Below, piece after piece: positions 10,422-20,431 of a DNA stretch of 64,000 nucleotides. This DNA comes from Pseudomonadota bacterium (lineage in GTDB: Bacteria; Pseudomonadota; Gammaproteobacteria; Burkholderiales; Burkholderiaceae_C). Location of the stretch: assembly GCA_020161065.1 (NCBI GenBank), contig JAIUPH010000022.1, positions 23,613-87,612 of the forward strand, in the 5' to 3' direction. Position 1 is the first letter of the stretch. The number at the start of each line of letters is the position of its first letter. The position numbers were made by a program, and so were the translations under genes. Under the pieces are notes generated by a model, which worked only from the letters and a program-made list of their open reading frames with translations, did not search any database and was not told the origin of the DNA.

Positions 10422-11579
10422 ATGCGACGCTTTCTCCTGCTGCTGGCAGCCCTGTTGTCCCTTGCCGCCGTCGTGCCCGCGCACGCGCAACTGCCGCAAC
10501 CGCCCGAAATCGCGGCGCGCCAGTACATCCTGATCGACCTCGGCAGCAACCAGGTGCTGGCCGCGCGCGACGCCGACGCGCAGGCCGACCCCGCCTCGCT
10601 GACCAAGCTGATGACGGCCTACCTGGTGTTCAACGCCATCCGCGACAAGAAGCTCACGCTGGAGCAGACGCTGCCGGTCTCGCTGCGCGCGTGGCAAGAG
10701 CGCAAGGGCGGCGGCTCGCTGATGTTCATCGACACCACGATGACGCCCAAGGTCGACGAACTGCTCAAGGGCATGATCGTGCAAAGCGGCAACGACGCCA
10801 GCGTGGCGCTGGCCGAGGCCGTGGGCGGCACGCTGGAGAACTTCGTCGCGATGATGAACCGCCAGGCCCAGGCCTGGGGGCTGAAGAACACGCAGTTCAA
10901 GAACGTCACCGGCCTGTCCGAGCCGGGGCACTACGTCAGCGCGCGCGACGTGGCCACCATCGCCGGCAAGATCATCACCGACCACCCGACGTTCTACCCG
11001 CTGTACTCGCTGCGCCAGTACAGCTACAACAACATCCGCCAAGACAACCGCAACATGCTGCTCGGCCGCGACCCCACGGTCGACGGCATGAAAACCGGTT
11101 ACACCGAAGCTGCCGGTTATTGCCTGGTGGCCAGCGCGGCGCGCGACACGCCGGCCGGCAAGCGGCGGCTGCTGTCGGTGGTGATGGGCACGGCCTCGCG
11201 CGAAGCGCGCGCCGCCGAAAGCCAGAAGCTGCTGAACTGGGGCTGGCAGGCCTGGGACACGCTGCGCCTGTTCGAGGCCGGCAAGGAAGTGCAGCTGGCG
11301 CCGGTGTGGAAGGGCAAGAGCGCCACCGCGCGCCTGGGCGCGCCCGGCGCCATCTACGTCACCGTGCCCAAGGGCGAAGGCGACAAGCTCAAGACCACCA
11401 TCGAGCGCAACGACCCGCTGGTGGCGCCGCTCGCGGCCGGCCAGCGCGTGGGCACGCTGAAGGTGGCCACCGCCGCCGGCAGCACGGTGGCCGAGGTGCC
11501 GCTGACGGTGCTGGAACCGGTGGAGCTGGCCGGCATCTTCGGCCGCGCCTGGGACGCCATCCGGCTCTGGATCAAGTAG
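10422..11579 (+). CDS. dacC: D-alanyl-D-alanine carboxypeptidase (PBP5/6 type)
   Basis: 385-residue periplasmic low-molecular-weight penicillin-binding protein that removes the terminal D-Ala from peptidoglycan pentapeptides. A signal peptide is clear (MRRFLLLLAALLSLAAVVPAHA). Active-site motifs are S59-L-T-K62, SGN in VQSGNDASVAL, and KTG in DGMKTGYTEAAGY. The C-terminal PBP5-type beta domain ends in IFGRAWDAIRLWIK, which resembles the amphipathic membrane anchor. It opens a run with an N-acyl-D-amino-acid deacylase and a D-amino-acid transaminase that could use the released D-Ala. dacA versus dacC naming is not certain. Confidence 0.93.
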   Translation: MRRFLLLLAALLSLAAVVPAHAQLPQPPEIAARQYILIDLGSNQVLAARDADAQADPASLTKLMTAYLVFNAIRDKKLTLEQTLPVSLRAWQERKGGGSLMFIDTTMTPKVDELLKGMIVQSGNDASVALAEAVGGTLENFVAMMNRQAQAWGLKNTQFKNVTGLSEPGHYVSARDVATIAGKIITDHPTFYPLYSLRQYSYNNIRQDNRNMLLGRDPTVDGMKTGYTEAAGYCLVASAARDTPAGKRRLLSVVMGTASREARAAESQKLLNWGWQAWDTLRLFEAGKEVQLAPVWKGKSATARLGAPGAIYVTVPKGEGDKLKTTIERNDPLVAPLAAGQRVGTLKVATAAGSTVAEVPLTVLEPVELAGIFGRAWDAIRLWIK

Positions 11580-11599
11580 CGACGACGCGGAGGCCGGCG

Positions 11600-13030
11600 A
11601 TGCTCGACGTGCTGATCGAAGGCGGCGAGGTCATCGACGGCAGCGGCGCGCCGCGCCAGCGCGCCGACGTGGCCATCGAAGGCGGCCGCATCGCGGCCAT
11701 CGGCGCGCTGCAAGGCCGCGCGGCGCGGCGCCGCATCGACGCCGAAGGCCAGATCGTCGCGCCCGGCTTCATCGACTGCCACACGCACGACGACGCGCTG
11801 CTGCTGGAGCACCCGCTGCCGCACCCCAAGCTGGCGCAGGGCGTGACCACGGTGATCGCCGGCAACTGCGGCGTCAGCCTGGCGCCGCTGGTCACCGACG
11901 ATCCGCCGCCGCCGCTGGACCTGATGGGCCGCGAGCGCTTCCGCCACGCGCGCTTTGCCGACTACCTGGCCGCGCTGCGCGCCGCGCAGCCGGTGCTCAA
12001 CGCCGCCGCGCTGGTGGGCCACACCACCTTGCGCATCGGCCACGTGGCCGACCTGTCGCGCGCCGCCACGGCGGCCGAGACGGCGCGCATGCAGGCCGCG
12101 CTGGCGGAGGCGCTGGACGCCGGCGCGATTGGCCTGTCCACCGGCGTCTACTACCCGCCGGCGCGCGCGGCGACGACCGAAGAGCTGATCGCCGTCGCCG
12201 AGCCGCTGCGCGACGGCCGCGGCCTGATCACGATGCACATCCGCGACGAGGCCGACGCGATCGACGACGCGCTGCGCGAGGCGCTGGCGGTGGGCCGCGC
12301 CGTCAACGCGCCGCTGGTGCTGTCGCACCACAAGCTGATGGGGCGCAGCAACCACGGCCGCTCGGTCGAGACGCTGGCGCTGATCGAGGCCGCGGCGCGC
12401 CAGCAATCCGTCTGCTTCGACTGTTATCCCTACGTCGCCTCGTCGACCATGCTGCTGCCGGCGCGGGTGGCGCAGTCGGCCGACGTGCGCATCACCTGGT
12501 CGCGCGCCGAGCCGGCGGCGGCCGGCCGCTCGCTGCTGGCGATGGCCGCCGAGCGCGGCGTCGACCCGGTGGCGCTGGCCGAGCGGCTGCAGCCGGCCGG
12601 CGCCATCTACTTCGCGATGAGCGACGAGGACGTCGACCGCATCCTCGCGCACCCGCTGGCGATGATCGGCTCCGACGGCCTGCCGCACGACGCCGTGCCG
12701 CACCCGCGGCTGTGGGGCAGCTTCCCGCGCGTGCTGGGCCACTACGTGCGCGAACGCCGCGTGCTGGCGCTGGAAGCCGCGGTGCACAAGATGACGGGGC
12801 TGACGGCGCGCCGCTTCGGCCTGGCGGCGCGCGGCGAGCTGCGGCCCGGCTGGGCCGCCGACGTGACGGTGTTCGACGCGGCGCGCGTGATCGACGGCGC
12901 CAGCTTCGACGAACCCACCACGCTGCCGCAAGGCATCCGCCAGGTGCTGGTCAACGGGCAGCTGGCGCTGGACGGCGGCCGCTGGACCGACGCGCGCGCC
13001 GGCCAGGTGCTGCGCCGCACGGCGGCGTAA
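11600..13030 (+). CDS. N-acyl-D-amino-acid deacylase (D-aminoacylase)
   Basis: 476-residue amidohydrolase. Metal ligands H61 and H63 lie in HTHDD, and C90 in GNCG matches the bridging Cys typical of D-aminoacylases. STGVYYPPARAATTEEL, HIRDEADAIDD, LSHHKLMG and the catalytic-Asp region GSDGLPHDAVPHPR follow in order. The predicted reaction frees D-amino acids from N-acyl-D-amino acids. The ATG at 11600 follows dacC by 20 bases with GGAGGC as ribosome binding site. The neighbourhood supports a role in D-amino-acid recovery; exact substrate preference is unknown. Confidence 0.88.
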   Translation: MLDVLIEGGEVIDGSGAPRQRADVAIEGGRIAAIGALQGRAARRRIDAEGQIVAPGFIDCHTHDDALLLEHPLPHPKLAQGVTTVIAGNCGVSLAPLVTDDPPPPLDLMGRERFRHARFADYLAALRAAQPVLNAAALVGHTTLRIGHVADLSRAATAAETARMQAALAEALDAGAIGLSTGVYYPPARAATTEELIAVAEPLRDGRGLITMHIRDEADAIDDALREALAVGRAVNAPLVLSHHKLMGRSNHGRSVETLALIEAAARQQSVCFDCYPYVASSTMLLPARVAQSADVRITWSRAEPAAAGRSLLAMAAERGVDPVALAERLQPAGAIYFAMSDEDVDRILAHPLAMIGSDGLPHDAVPHPRLWGSFPRVLGHYVRERRVLALEAAVHKMTGLTARRFGLAARGELRPGWAADVTVFDAARVIDGASFDEPTTLPQGIRQVLVNGQLALDGGRWTDARAGQVLRRTAA

Positions 13031-13069
13031 ACCCACGGTGTAGCAAGGGCGCGTGCCACAATCTTTCGC

Positions 13070-13948
13070 ATGAACGACAACCTCTGCTTCCTCAACGGCG
13101 AGTACCTGCCGCTGTCGCAGGCCAAGGTCAGCGTGCTCGACCGCGCCTTCATCTTTGGCGACGGCATCTACGAGGTGACGCCGGTGTACGGCCAGCGGCT
13201 GTTCCGCTTCGACGAACACATGGCGCGCATGGCGCGCGGCCTGGCCAAGATCCGCATCGCCAACCCCGCCACGCGCGAGCAGTGGCTCGAACGCTGCCGC
13301 CGCCTGGTGGCCGCGCTGCACGAGCGCACCGGCGCCGAGGACCAGGTGGTCTACATCCAGGTCAGCCGCGGCGTGGCGCCGCGCGACCACGTCATGCCCG
13401 AGGGCGTGACGCCCACCGTCTTCATGATGTGCAACCCGATGAAGCCGGCCAGCGCCGAGCAGCGCCACCACGGCGTGGCCTGCGTCACCGCGCGCGACTT
13501 CCGCTGGGAGCGCGGCGACATCAAGAGCACCAGCCTGCTGGGCAACGTGCTGGCGCGCCAGATCTCGGCCGACCACGGCGCGACCGAGACGCTGATGTTC
13601 CGCGACGGCTGGCTGACCGAGGCGGCGGCCAGCAACGTGTGGATCGTCCACGAAGGCGCGCTGCTGGGCCCGCCCAAGAGCGAGCATGTGCTGGAAGGCA
13701 TCCGCGTCGAGCTGCTGCGCGAGCTGTGCGAGGAAACCGGCATCGCCTACAACCTGCGCCCCATCTCCGAGGCCGACGTGCTGGCCGCCGACGAGGTGAT
13801 GCTGAGCTCGGCCACCAAGGAAGTGCTGCCGGTCACCAAGATCGACGGCCAGCCGGTGGGCCACGGCGCGCTGCGCGGCAAGCCGGGTCCGGTGTACGCG
13901 CGGCTGTACGAGGCCTACCAGGCCGCCAAGCGCACGATGTCGATCTGA
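13070..13948 (+). CDS. dat: D-amino-acid transaminase (fold-type IV PLP enzyme)
   Basis: 292 residues. The PLP-binding lysine is K152 in ERGDIKSTSLLGN, and the phosphate-binding region LTEAAASNVWIV follows; both fit D-alanine transaminases better than branched-chain ones (IlvE). The enzyme would move amino groups between D-Ala and D-Glu. It sits 39 bases after the deacylase. CACAAT ends about seven bases before the ATG and there is no Shine-Dalgarno, so a leaderless transcript is possible. An aminodeoxychorismate lyase (PabC) is the main alternative but fits less well. Confidence 0.88.
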   Translation: MNDNLCFLNGEYLPLSQAKVSVLDRAFIFGDGIYEVTPVYGQRLFRFDEHMARMARGLAKIRIANPATREQWLERCRRLVAALHERTGAEDQVVYIQVSRGVAPRDHVMPEGVTPTVFMMCNPMKPASAEQRHHGVACVTARDFRWERGDIKSTSLLGNVLARQISADHGATETLMFRDGWLTEAAASNVWIVHEGALLGPPKSEHVLEGIRVELLRELCEETGIAYNLRPISEADVLAADEVMLSSATKEVLPVTKIDGQPVGHGALRGKPGPVYARLYEAYQAAKRTMSI

Positions 13949-13967
13949 AGGAAGCGAGAGTCCCGCG

Positions 13968-14246
13968 ATGGCTGCCGACATTCCGCCCGAACAAAGCCTG
14001 ATCGAGTACCCCAGCGCCTTCCCGATCAAGGTGATGGGCGCCAACGTCGACGGCTTCGCCGAGGCCATCGTCGACGTGGCGCGGCGCTTCGACCCCGGCT
14101 TCGACGCCGCCACCGTCGAGCGCCGCCTCAGCAAGGAAGGCCACTACCTGGGGCTGACCATCACCATCACCGCCACCAGCCGCGAACAGCTCGACGAGCT
14201 GTACCGCACGCTGAGCTCGCACCCGATGGTCAAGGTGGTGCTGTAG
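13968..14246 (+). CDS. ybeD: YbeD/DUF493 family protein
   Basis: 92-residue cytoplasmic protein of the DUF493 family: LIEYPSAFPIKVMG near the start, HYLGLTITITATSREQLDELYRTLSSH toward the end, a ferredoxin-like ACT-type fold. The biological role is not established. In relatives it sits between dat/dacC and lipB-lipA; here the next gene is a convergent Sel1 protein instead, whose 3' end overlaps this gene by 17 bases. GGAAGCGAGAG upstream is a likely ribosome binding site. Confidence 0.92.
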   Translation: MAADIPPEQSLIEYPSAFPIKVMGANVDGFAEAIVDVARRFDPGFDAATVERRLSKEGHYLGLTITITATSREQLDELYRTLSSHPMVKVVL

Positions 14247-14910
14247 CCGCCGCGGCGCCGGCCGCGTCCAGCGCCTTCAGCTTGCCCGGCGCCGCCTCGT
14301 CGCCGTTCTTCGCCGCCGCCTCGTACCAATAGCGCGCCAGGCGCAGGTCGCGTTCGACGCCGTCGCCGTGCTCGTACATCGAGGCCAGCAGGTATTGCGC
14401 GGCCACGTCGCCGCCCTTGGCCGCCTCGCGGTACCAGCGCGCCGCCTCGGCGGCCGATTGCGGCCGGCCGCGACCGAGGAAGCTCGCCGTGCCCATCTCC
14501 AGCTGCGCCGGCACGCTGCCGGCCAGCGCCGCGCGCTCGTACCACTGCAGCGCCTGCGCCAGGTCGCGCCGGCCCAGGCGGCCGCTTTCATGGAGTTGGC
14601 CGAGCGCGAACTGCGCCGTCACGAAACCGGCGGCCGCGGCGCGCTCGAACCAGCGCCGCGCCTGCTGCACATCGGCGTGGGGCACTTCGCCGTCGAGGTG
14701 CATCACGCCCAGGTTGAAGGCCGCCGCCGGCACGCCGCGGCGGGCCAGCGCCTCGAAGGCGCGGCGCGCCGCGTCGAGGCGGCCTTCTTCGTGGGCCTGC
14801 ACGGCCTGCTCCAGCTGCGCCTGCAGCGCGGGCGGCGGCGGCGCGGCGGCGATGGCGGCCGCTGCTGTCATGCCGACCAGCGCAACGATCAGTGGGCGCG
14901 GCGTCTTCAT
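14230..14910 (-). CDS. Exported Sel1-repeat protein
   Basis: 226 residues with an N-terminal signal peptide (MKTPRPLIVALVGMTAAAAIAAAP) and about four Sel1-type repeats, each with the A-x-x-W-[FY]-x-x-A-A core (RRWFERAAAAG, LQWYERAALAG, ARWYREAAKGG, RYWYEAAAKNG). Such solenoids mediate protein-protein contacts; no enzymatic role is implied. It starts three bases after ybeY on the same strand, and its C-terminus runs into ybeD on the other strand. Confidence 0.83.
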   Translation of the reverse strand: MKTPRPLIVALVGMTAAAAIAAAPPPPALQAQLEQAVQAHEEGRLDAARRAFEALARRGVPAAAFNLGVMHLDGEVPHADVQQARRWFERAAAAGFVTAQFALGQLHESGRLGRRDLAQALQWYERAALAGSVPAQLEMGTASFLGRGRPQSAAEAARWYREAAKGGDVAAQYLLASMYEHGDGVERDLRLARYWYEAAAKNGDEAAPGKLKALDAAGAAAATAPP

Positions 14911-14913
14911 GAG

Positions 14914-15354
14914 CTAACGCCGATACGGATCGGCAAAGCCGAGCGCCTGCACGATCTCGCTTTCGCGCGCTTCCATGCGGCGGGCGTCGGCGGCGCGCTC
15001 GTGGTCCCAGCCCTGGGCGTGCAGCACGCCGTGCACCAGCAGGTGGGCGTAGTGCGCCTGCAGCGGCTTGCCCTCGGCAGCGGCCTCGCGCTCGACCACC
15101 GGGGCGCAGAGCACGAGGTCGGCCAGCACCAGGGGCTCGCGTTCGTAGTCGAACGTGAGGACGTTGGTCGCGTAGTCCTTGCGGCGCCAATCGCGATTGA
15201 GCGCGCGACCTTCGTCCTCGCCGACGATGCGCACGGCGATCTGCGCCGGCGCCTGCAGCGCGGCGCGCATCCAGCGCCGCACGTGGTGGCGCGGCAGCTC
15301 GGCACGGTGGCGCGGGTCGGCGAACTGCAGCGACAGCTGCAGCGCGGGGGTCAT
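14914..15354 (-). CDS. ybeY: Endoribonuclease YbeY (16S rRNA maturation)
   Basis: 146-residue metal-dependent endoribonuclease for 16S rRNA 3'-end processing and ribosome quality control. The zinc motif [11 protein letters not shown] (three His, with usual H-G-x-L-H-x-x-G-x-D-H spacing) is intact. [17 protein letters not shown] matches the family's N-terminal signature. The ATG overlaps the phoH stop by four bases, the usual phoH-ybeY coupling. Confidence 0.93.
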   Translation of the reverse strand: MTPALQLSLQFADPRHRAELPRHHVRRWMRAALQAPAQIAVRIVGEDEGRALNRDWRRKDYATNVLTFDYEREPLVLADLVLCAPVVEREAAAEGKPLQAHYAHLLVHGVLHAQGWDHERAADARRMEARESEIVQALGFADPYRR

Positions 15355-16337
15355 GCGGCGTCGCCCGGCGGCAAGGCCTTGGCGGCCTTGGCCGCCAGCG
15401 CGTCGGAGCGCTCGTAGGCCTGCACGATGCGCGCCACCAGCGGGTGGCGCACCACGTCGGCGGCGGTGAAGCGCGTGAAGGCGATGCCTTGCACGCGCTG
15501 CAGCACGCGCTCGGCGTCGAGCAGCCCGCTGTCGACGCCGCGCGGCAGGTCGATCTGGCTGGTGTCGCCGGTCACCACGCAGCGGCTGCCGAAGCCGATG
15601 CGGGTGAGGAACATCTTCATCTGCTCGCGCGTGGTGTTCTGCGCCTCGTCGAGGATCACGAAGGCGTGGTTGAGCGTGCGCCCGCGCATGAAGGCCAGCG
15701 GCGCGATTTCGATCTGCCCCTTCTCGAAGGCGCGGCCGACGCGGTCGAAGCCCATCAGGTCGTACAGCGCGTCGTACAGCGGGCGCAGGTAGGGGTCGAC
15801 CTTCTGCGCCAGGTCGCCGGGCAGGAAGCCCAGGCGCTCGCCGGCCTCCACCGCCGGGCGCGTCAGCACGATGCGCTGCACGCCCTGGCGCTCCAGCGCG
15901 TCGACCGCGCAGGCCACCGCCAGGAAGGTCTTGCCGGTGCCCGCCGGGCCGATCCCGAAAGTGATGTCGTGCTGCAACATCTGGCGCAGGTACTGCATCT
16001 GGTTGGGCGTGCGGCCGCTCAGCTCGGCATGGCGGGTGCGCAGGACGATGGGCGCGTCGTCGCCGGCCGCGGCGGCCGCCGCCGGGCCGTCGGCGGCGAG
16101 CAGCCGCGCCAGCTGCGCCTCGTCGATCGGCTGGGCGGCCTGCGCGTACAGCGCGTCCAGCAGCGCGGCGGCGCGCTCGACCGCGGCGCGCGGGCCGTCG
16201 ATGCGGAATTGCTGGTCGCGCCGCGTCAGCGTCACGCCGCAGGCGGCTTCGATGCGGCGCAGGTTCTCGTCGAGCGGCCCGCAGACGTGGGCCAGGCGGC
16301 GGTTGTCGGTGCCGGGCAGGGTGTGGCGGCGGATCAC
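15351..16337 (-). CDS. ybeZ: PhoH-family ATPase (YbeZ)
   Basis: Cytoplasmic P-loop ATPase linked to RNA metabolism with YbeY. 328 residues from a GTG at 16337, preferred over an ATG 87 bases upstream because homologues begin close to [12 protein letters not shown]. Walker A is GPAGTGKT, Walker B is FVILDEAQN, and the KH-like region precedes ([16 protein letters not shown]). Its stop overlaps ybeY. The usual continuation of this cluster, corC-lnt, is not adjacent; those genes are at 51801-54241. Confidence 0.92.
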   Translation of the reverse strand: MIRRHTLPGTDNRRLAHVCGPLDENLRRIEAACGVTLTRRDQQFRIDGPRAAVERAAALLDALYAQAAQPIDEAQLARLLAADGPAAAAAAGDDAPIVLRTRHAELSGRTPNQMQYLRQMLQHDITFGIGPAGTGKTFLAVACAVDALERQGVQRIVLTRPAVEAGERLGFLPGDLAQKVDPYLRPLYDALYDLMGFDRVGRAFEKGQIEIAPLAFMRGRTLNHAFVILDEAQNTTREQMKMFLTRIGFGSRCVVTGDTSQIDLPRGVDSGLLDAERVLQRVQGIAFTRFTAADVVRHPLVARIVQAYERSDALAAKAAKALPPGDAA

Positions 16338-16438
16338 GGCGGTGGGTGCGAGGGCTTGGCGGCGGCAGAAGTGCGCATTGTCGCGCTGCGACGGCGCCGT
16401 GCCCGCGCAGGGCCGCCGCCACAATCGCCGCTGCCGCC

Positions 16439-18325
16439 ATGCCCCGCCGCCGAAGCCCCCCGTCGTCGACCCGTCTGCTGTTGTCCATCGGGCTGTGGCT
16501 GCTGGCGGGGATGCTGCTGGCGCTGGCGCCGCCGCCGGCCGCCGCGCAGGCGCTGCACATCGATTCGGCGCTCAGCGCCGAAGGCGACGACAGCCGCTTT
16601 CCCGAAGGCGCGCCGGCGCGCACCGTGGCGCTGCCCGACGACTGGTCGCGCAGCCACCCCGGCAGCAGCGGGCCGGTGTGGTACCGCGTGCGCTTCAATG
16701 CCGCGCCGGCGCCGCAGGCCGACGACCCGCTGGCGCTGCTGGCCACGCATGTCTGCGCCAGCTTCGAGGTGCAGCTCAACGGCCACGTCGTGCACCGCGG
16801 CACGCAGATGGACGAGCCCTACACGATGGACTGCGACCACCCGCAGCTCGTCACGCTGCCCGCCGCCCTGCTGCGCGCCGGCGTCAACCAGCTGGACCTG
16901 AAGGTGGTGGGTTATCCGCTGGCACAGGTCGGCTCGCGCCACCGCGCGGGCGCGCTGTCGGCGCTGGCGCTGGGCCCGCTGCCACAGTTGCAGGCGCGCC
17001 AGCGCTGGCGCACCGCCGTGCAGGTGACGATGCCGCAGGCGCTGGGCGCCACGCTGCTGCTGACCGGCGGCTTCATGTTCGTGCTGGGCTTCTTCAACCG
17101 CCGCGAAAGCCACCTGGCCTACTTCGGCGCGCTGTCGGTCGGCTGGGCCTTGCTGGGCGCGCGGCTGTGGCTGCGCGACTGGCCGCTGCCGCAGCCCGCG
17201 GCCGAGCTGCTGCTGGCTTCGCTGCTGCCGCTGGTCACCTGGGCCGGCGTGCAGTTCCTGCTGCGCTACGCGGGCGCCCGGCTGCGCTGGGTGGACGTCG
17301 GCCTGCCGCTGCAGGCCTTGCTGATGCCGCTGAGCCTGGCGCTGGCCGGCGCGTCGTGGCTGTACCCGCTGGTGACGGCCTGGGCCGCGCTGCTGGCGCT
17401 GGAGGCGGTGGCCGCCGCCGTCTTCCACCTGCGGCGGCAATGGCGCGGCCGCTCGGCGTCGTTCTGGCTGATGGCGGCGCTGCTGGCGGCGATGGCGGTG
17501 TCGGCGCTGATCGAGGTCTGGGCGCAGCGCGTCAGCACGCCGTCGATGCTGGCGCGGCTGGCGCAGCTGATGACGCCGCTGCTGCTGGTGCTGATGGGCC
17601 TGCGCCTGGTGCAGCAGCACGGCCAGGCGCTGCGCCAGGCCGAGGCCGGGCGCGCACTGCTGGAGCAGCGCGTGCGCGAGGCCACGGCCGAGATCGAGCG
17701 CAACTTCCGCCAGCTCTCGGAGCTGAAGATCGAGCAGGTGACCGAGCGCGAGCGCAAGCGCATCGCCGCCGACCTGCACGACGACCTCGGCGCCAAGCTG
17801 CTGACCATCGTGCACACCAGCGAGAACGACCGCATCAGCACGCTGGCGCGCGAGGCGCTGGAAGAGATGCGGCTGTCGGTGCGCGGCCTCACCGGCCGCG
17901 CCGTGCGCCTGGCCGACGCCCTGGGCGACTGGCGCGCCGAGGTGGTGTCGCGCCTGGCGCAGGCCGGCATCGAGGCCGACTGGTCGGCCCCCGAGGACCT
18001 GCCGCAGACGCTGTCGGCGCGCGCCTACGTGCAGACCACGCGCATCCTGCGCGAGGCCACCAGCAACATCATCAAGCACTCGGGCGCCAGCTACTGCAGC
18101 GTGCAATGCCAGGTGGCCGACGGCGACTTCCAGCTCGTCGTGCAGGACAACGGCGAAGGCATCAGCAGCGAGGCCGACGGCCGCCTCGACCGCGGCCACG
18201 GCATGGCCACGATGAAGCAGCGCGCCAAGCAGTTGCAGGGCCAGTGCCTGGTGGAATCGGGGCCCGGCTTCGGAACCGTGATACGCCTCACGCTTCCGCT
18301 CGATCGCGCCCTCGAAGCTTCCTGA
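16439..18325 (+). CDS. 7TMR-DISM sensor histidine kinase
   Basis: 628-residue membrane sensor kinase. Order: signal peptide/first helix (12-35), a periplasmic beta-sandwich (about 40-200) of 7TMR-DISM type, seven membrane helices (about 205-400), a coiled coil, then a NarL-type kinase. The phospho-accepting His is H447 in [15 protein letters not shown]; the ATPase has [11 protein letters not shown] as N-box and DNGEG plus [11 protein letters not shown] as G-boxes. The ATG at 16439 follows CACAAT by 13 bases. The paired response regulator begins 54 bases downstream. Carbohydrates or similar ligands are sensed by some relatives; the signal here is unknown. Confidence 0.9.
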   Translation: MPRRRSPPSSTRLLLSIGLWLLAGMLLALAPPPAAAQALHIDSALSAEGDDSRFPEGAPARTVALPDDWSRSHPGSSGPVWYRVRFNAAPAPQADDPLALLATHVCASFEVQLNGHVVHRGTQMDEPYTMDCDHPQLVTLPAALLRAGVNQLDLKVVGYPLAQVGSRHRAGALSALALGPLPQLQARQRWRTAVQVTMPQALGATLLLTGGFMFVLGFFNRRESHLAYFGALSVGWALLGARLWLRDWPLPQPAAELLLASLLPLVTWAGVQFLLRYAGARLRWVDVGLPLQALLMPLSLALAGASWLYPLVTAWAALLALEAVAAAVFHLRRQWRGRSASFWLMAALLAAMAVSALIEVWAQRVSTPSMLARLAQLMTPLLLVLMGLRLVQQHGQALRQAEAGRALLEQRVREATAEIERNFRQLSELKIEQVTERERKRIAADLHDDLGAKLLTIVHTSENDRISTLAREALEEMRLSVRGLTGRAVRLADALGDWRAEVVSRLAQAGIEADWSAPEDLPQTLSARAYVQTTRILREATSNIIKHSGASYCSVQCQVADGDFQLVVQDNGEGISSEADGRLDRGHGMATMKQRAKQLQGQCLVESGPGFGTVIRLTLPLDRALEAS

Positions 18326-18379
18326 TCGGCTGCCGATAAGCCGTAGCATGAATTGCTGCGGCCTTGCCGCCGGGACGCC

Positions 18380-19030
18380 ATGAAGACCATCCTCCTGCTC
18401 GAAGACCTGCCCGAGATCCGGGCCTGGCTGCGCAAGCTGGTGCTGCAGGTCTTCCCCGACTCGCAGATCTCCGAGAGCGCCCGCGTCGCCGACGCGCTGG
18501 CGCTGGTGACGGCGGTGAAGTTCGACCTCGCGCTGGTCGACCTCGGATTGCCCGACGGCTCCGGCGTCGACGTGGTGACCAAGCTGCGCGACGTGCAGCC
18601 CGAGACGCAGTCGGTCGTCGTCACCATCCACGACGACGACGAGCACCTGTTCCCCGCGCTGCAGGCCGGCGCCTTCGGCTACATCCTGAAGGAGCAGCCG
18701 CGCGAGCTGATCACCGAGCAGTTGCAGCGCATCAGCCAGGGCGAGCCGCCGCTGTCGCCCAGCATCGCGCGCCGCGTGATGGCCTACTTCGCCAACAAGG
18801 CCAAGCCGCAGGTCAACACGCAGCTCGTCAACGTCTCGCTGACCGACCGCGAAAGCGAAGTGCTGCTGCGCGTGGCCAAAGGCTACACGCTGCCCGAGAT
18901 CGGCGTGCAGCTCGGCCTGAGCCGGCACACCATCGCCGACTACGTCAAGCAGATCTACCGCAAGCTCAACGTCAGCTCGCGCGCCGAGGCGGCGCTGGAA
19001 GCGCAGCGGCTGGGCCTGTTCGGGCGCTGA
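18380..19030 (+). CDS. NarL/FixJ-type response regulator
   Basis: 216 residues: receiver domain (1-120) with acidic pocket E8/D9, phospho-acceptor D54 in LALVDLGLPDGSG and the conserved Lys in YILKEQP, then a LuxR-type helix-turn-helix (VSLTDRESEVLLRVAKGYTL and GLSRHTIADYVKQIYRKL). It is almost certainly the partner of the kinase just upstream. Target genes are unknown. Its stop is three bases from the convergent thiolase stop. Confidence 0.93.
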   Translation: MKTILLLEDLPEIRAWLRKLVLQVFPDSQISESARVADALALVTAVKFDLALVDLGLPDGSGVDVVTKLRDVQPETQSVVVTIHDDDEHLFPALQAGAFGYILKEQPRELITEQLQRISQGEPPLSPSIARRVMAYFANKAKPQVNTQLVNVSLTDRESEVLLRVAKGYTLPEIGVQLGLSRHTIADYVKQIYRKLNVSSRAEAALEAQRLGLFGR

Positions 19031-19033
19031 CGC

Positions 19034-20242
<1,209 letters not shown>

Positions 20243-20356
20243 GACGGGCGTCTCCAGCTGGGTTTTCACGGCAATGCTAGCGGCGCCGGCGGCGCGGCCG
20301 CGGCATGACCGATTGCACGTTTCGCGCCGCGCTGCCGCCGCGCCACGCGGCGCGAT

Positions 20357-20384
20357 TCAAGTCGCGGCCTCGCGATGCCGAAAG
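20357..20384 (+). promoter_or_regulatory. Possible flagellar-type (sigma-28) promoter before HD-GYP gene
   Basis: TCAAG at 20357-20361 and GCCGAAAG at 20377-20384 resemble the sigma-28 pattern TAAA-N15-GCCGATAA, with spacing one base longer. The start would lie about 40 bases before the HD-GYP ATG. Single short match; speculative. Confidence 0.3.
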
Positions 20385-20431
20385 CGCAGCCAAGCGCGGC
20401 GTTGCCGTGCACCGTTTTCAAGACTTCGCCC

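Noticed and set aside
11354-14134. Very long open frame on the minus strand (about 926 codons) and similar antisense frames elsewhere
   Set aside because: It is antisense to well-supported genes and its product is low-complexity Arg/His/Gln-rich; such frames are an artefact of high-GC codon bias.
16338-16438. Upstream start sites for PhoH (16424) and the histidine kinase (16346)
   Set aside because: They would make the divergent genes overlap and add non-conserved residues; the internal GTG (16337) and ATG (16439) fit family lengths.
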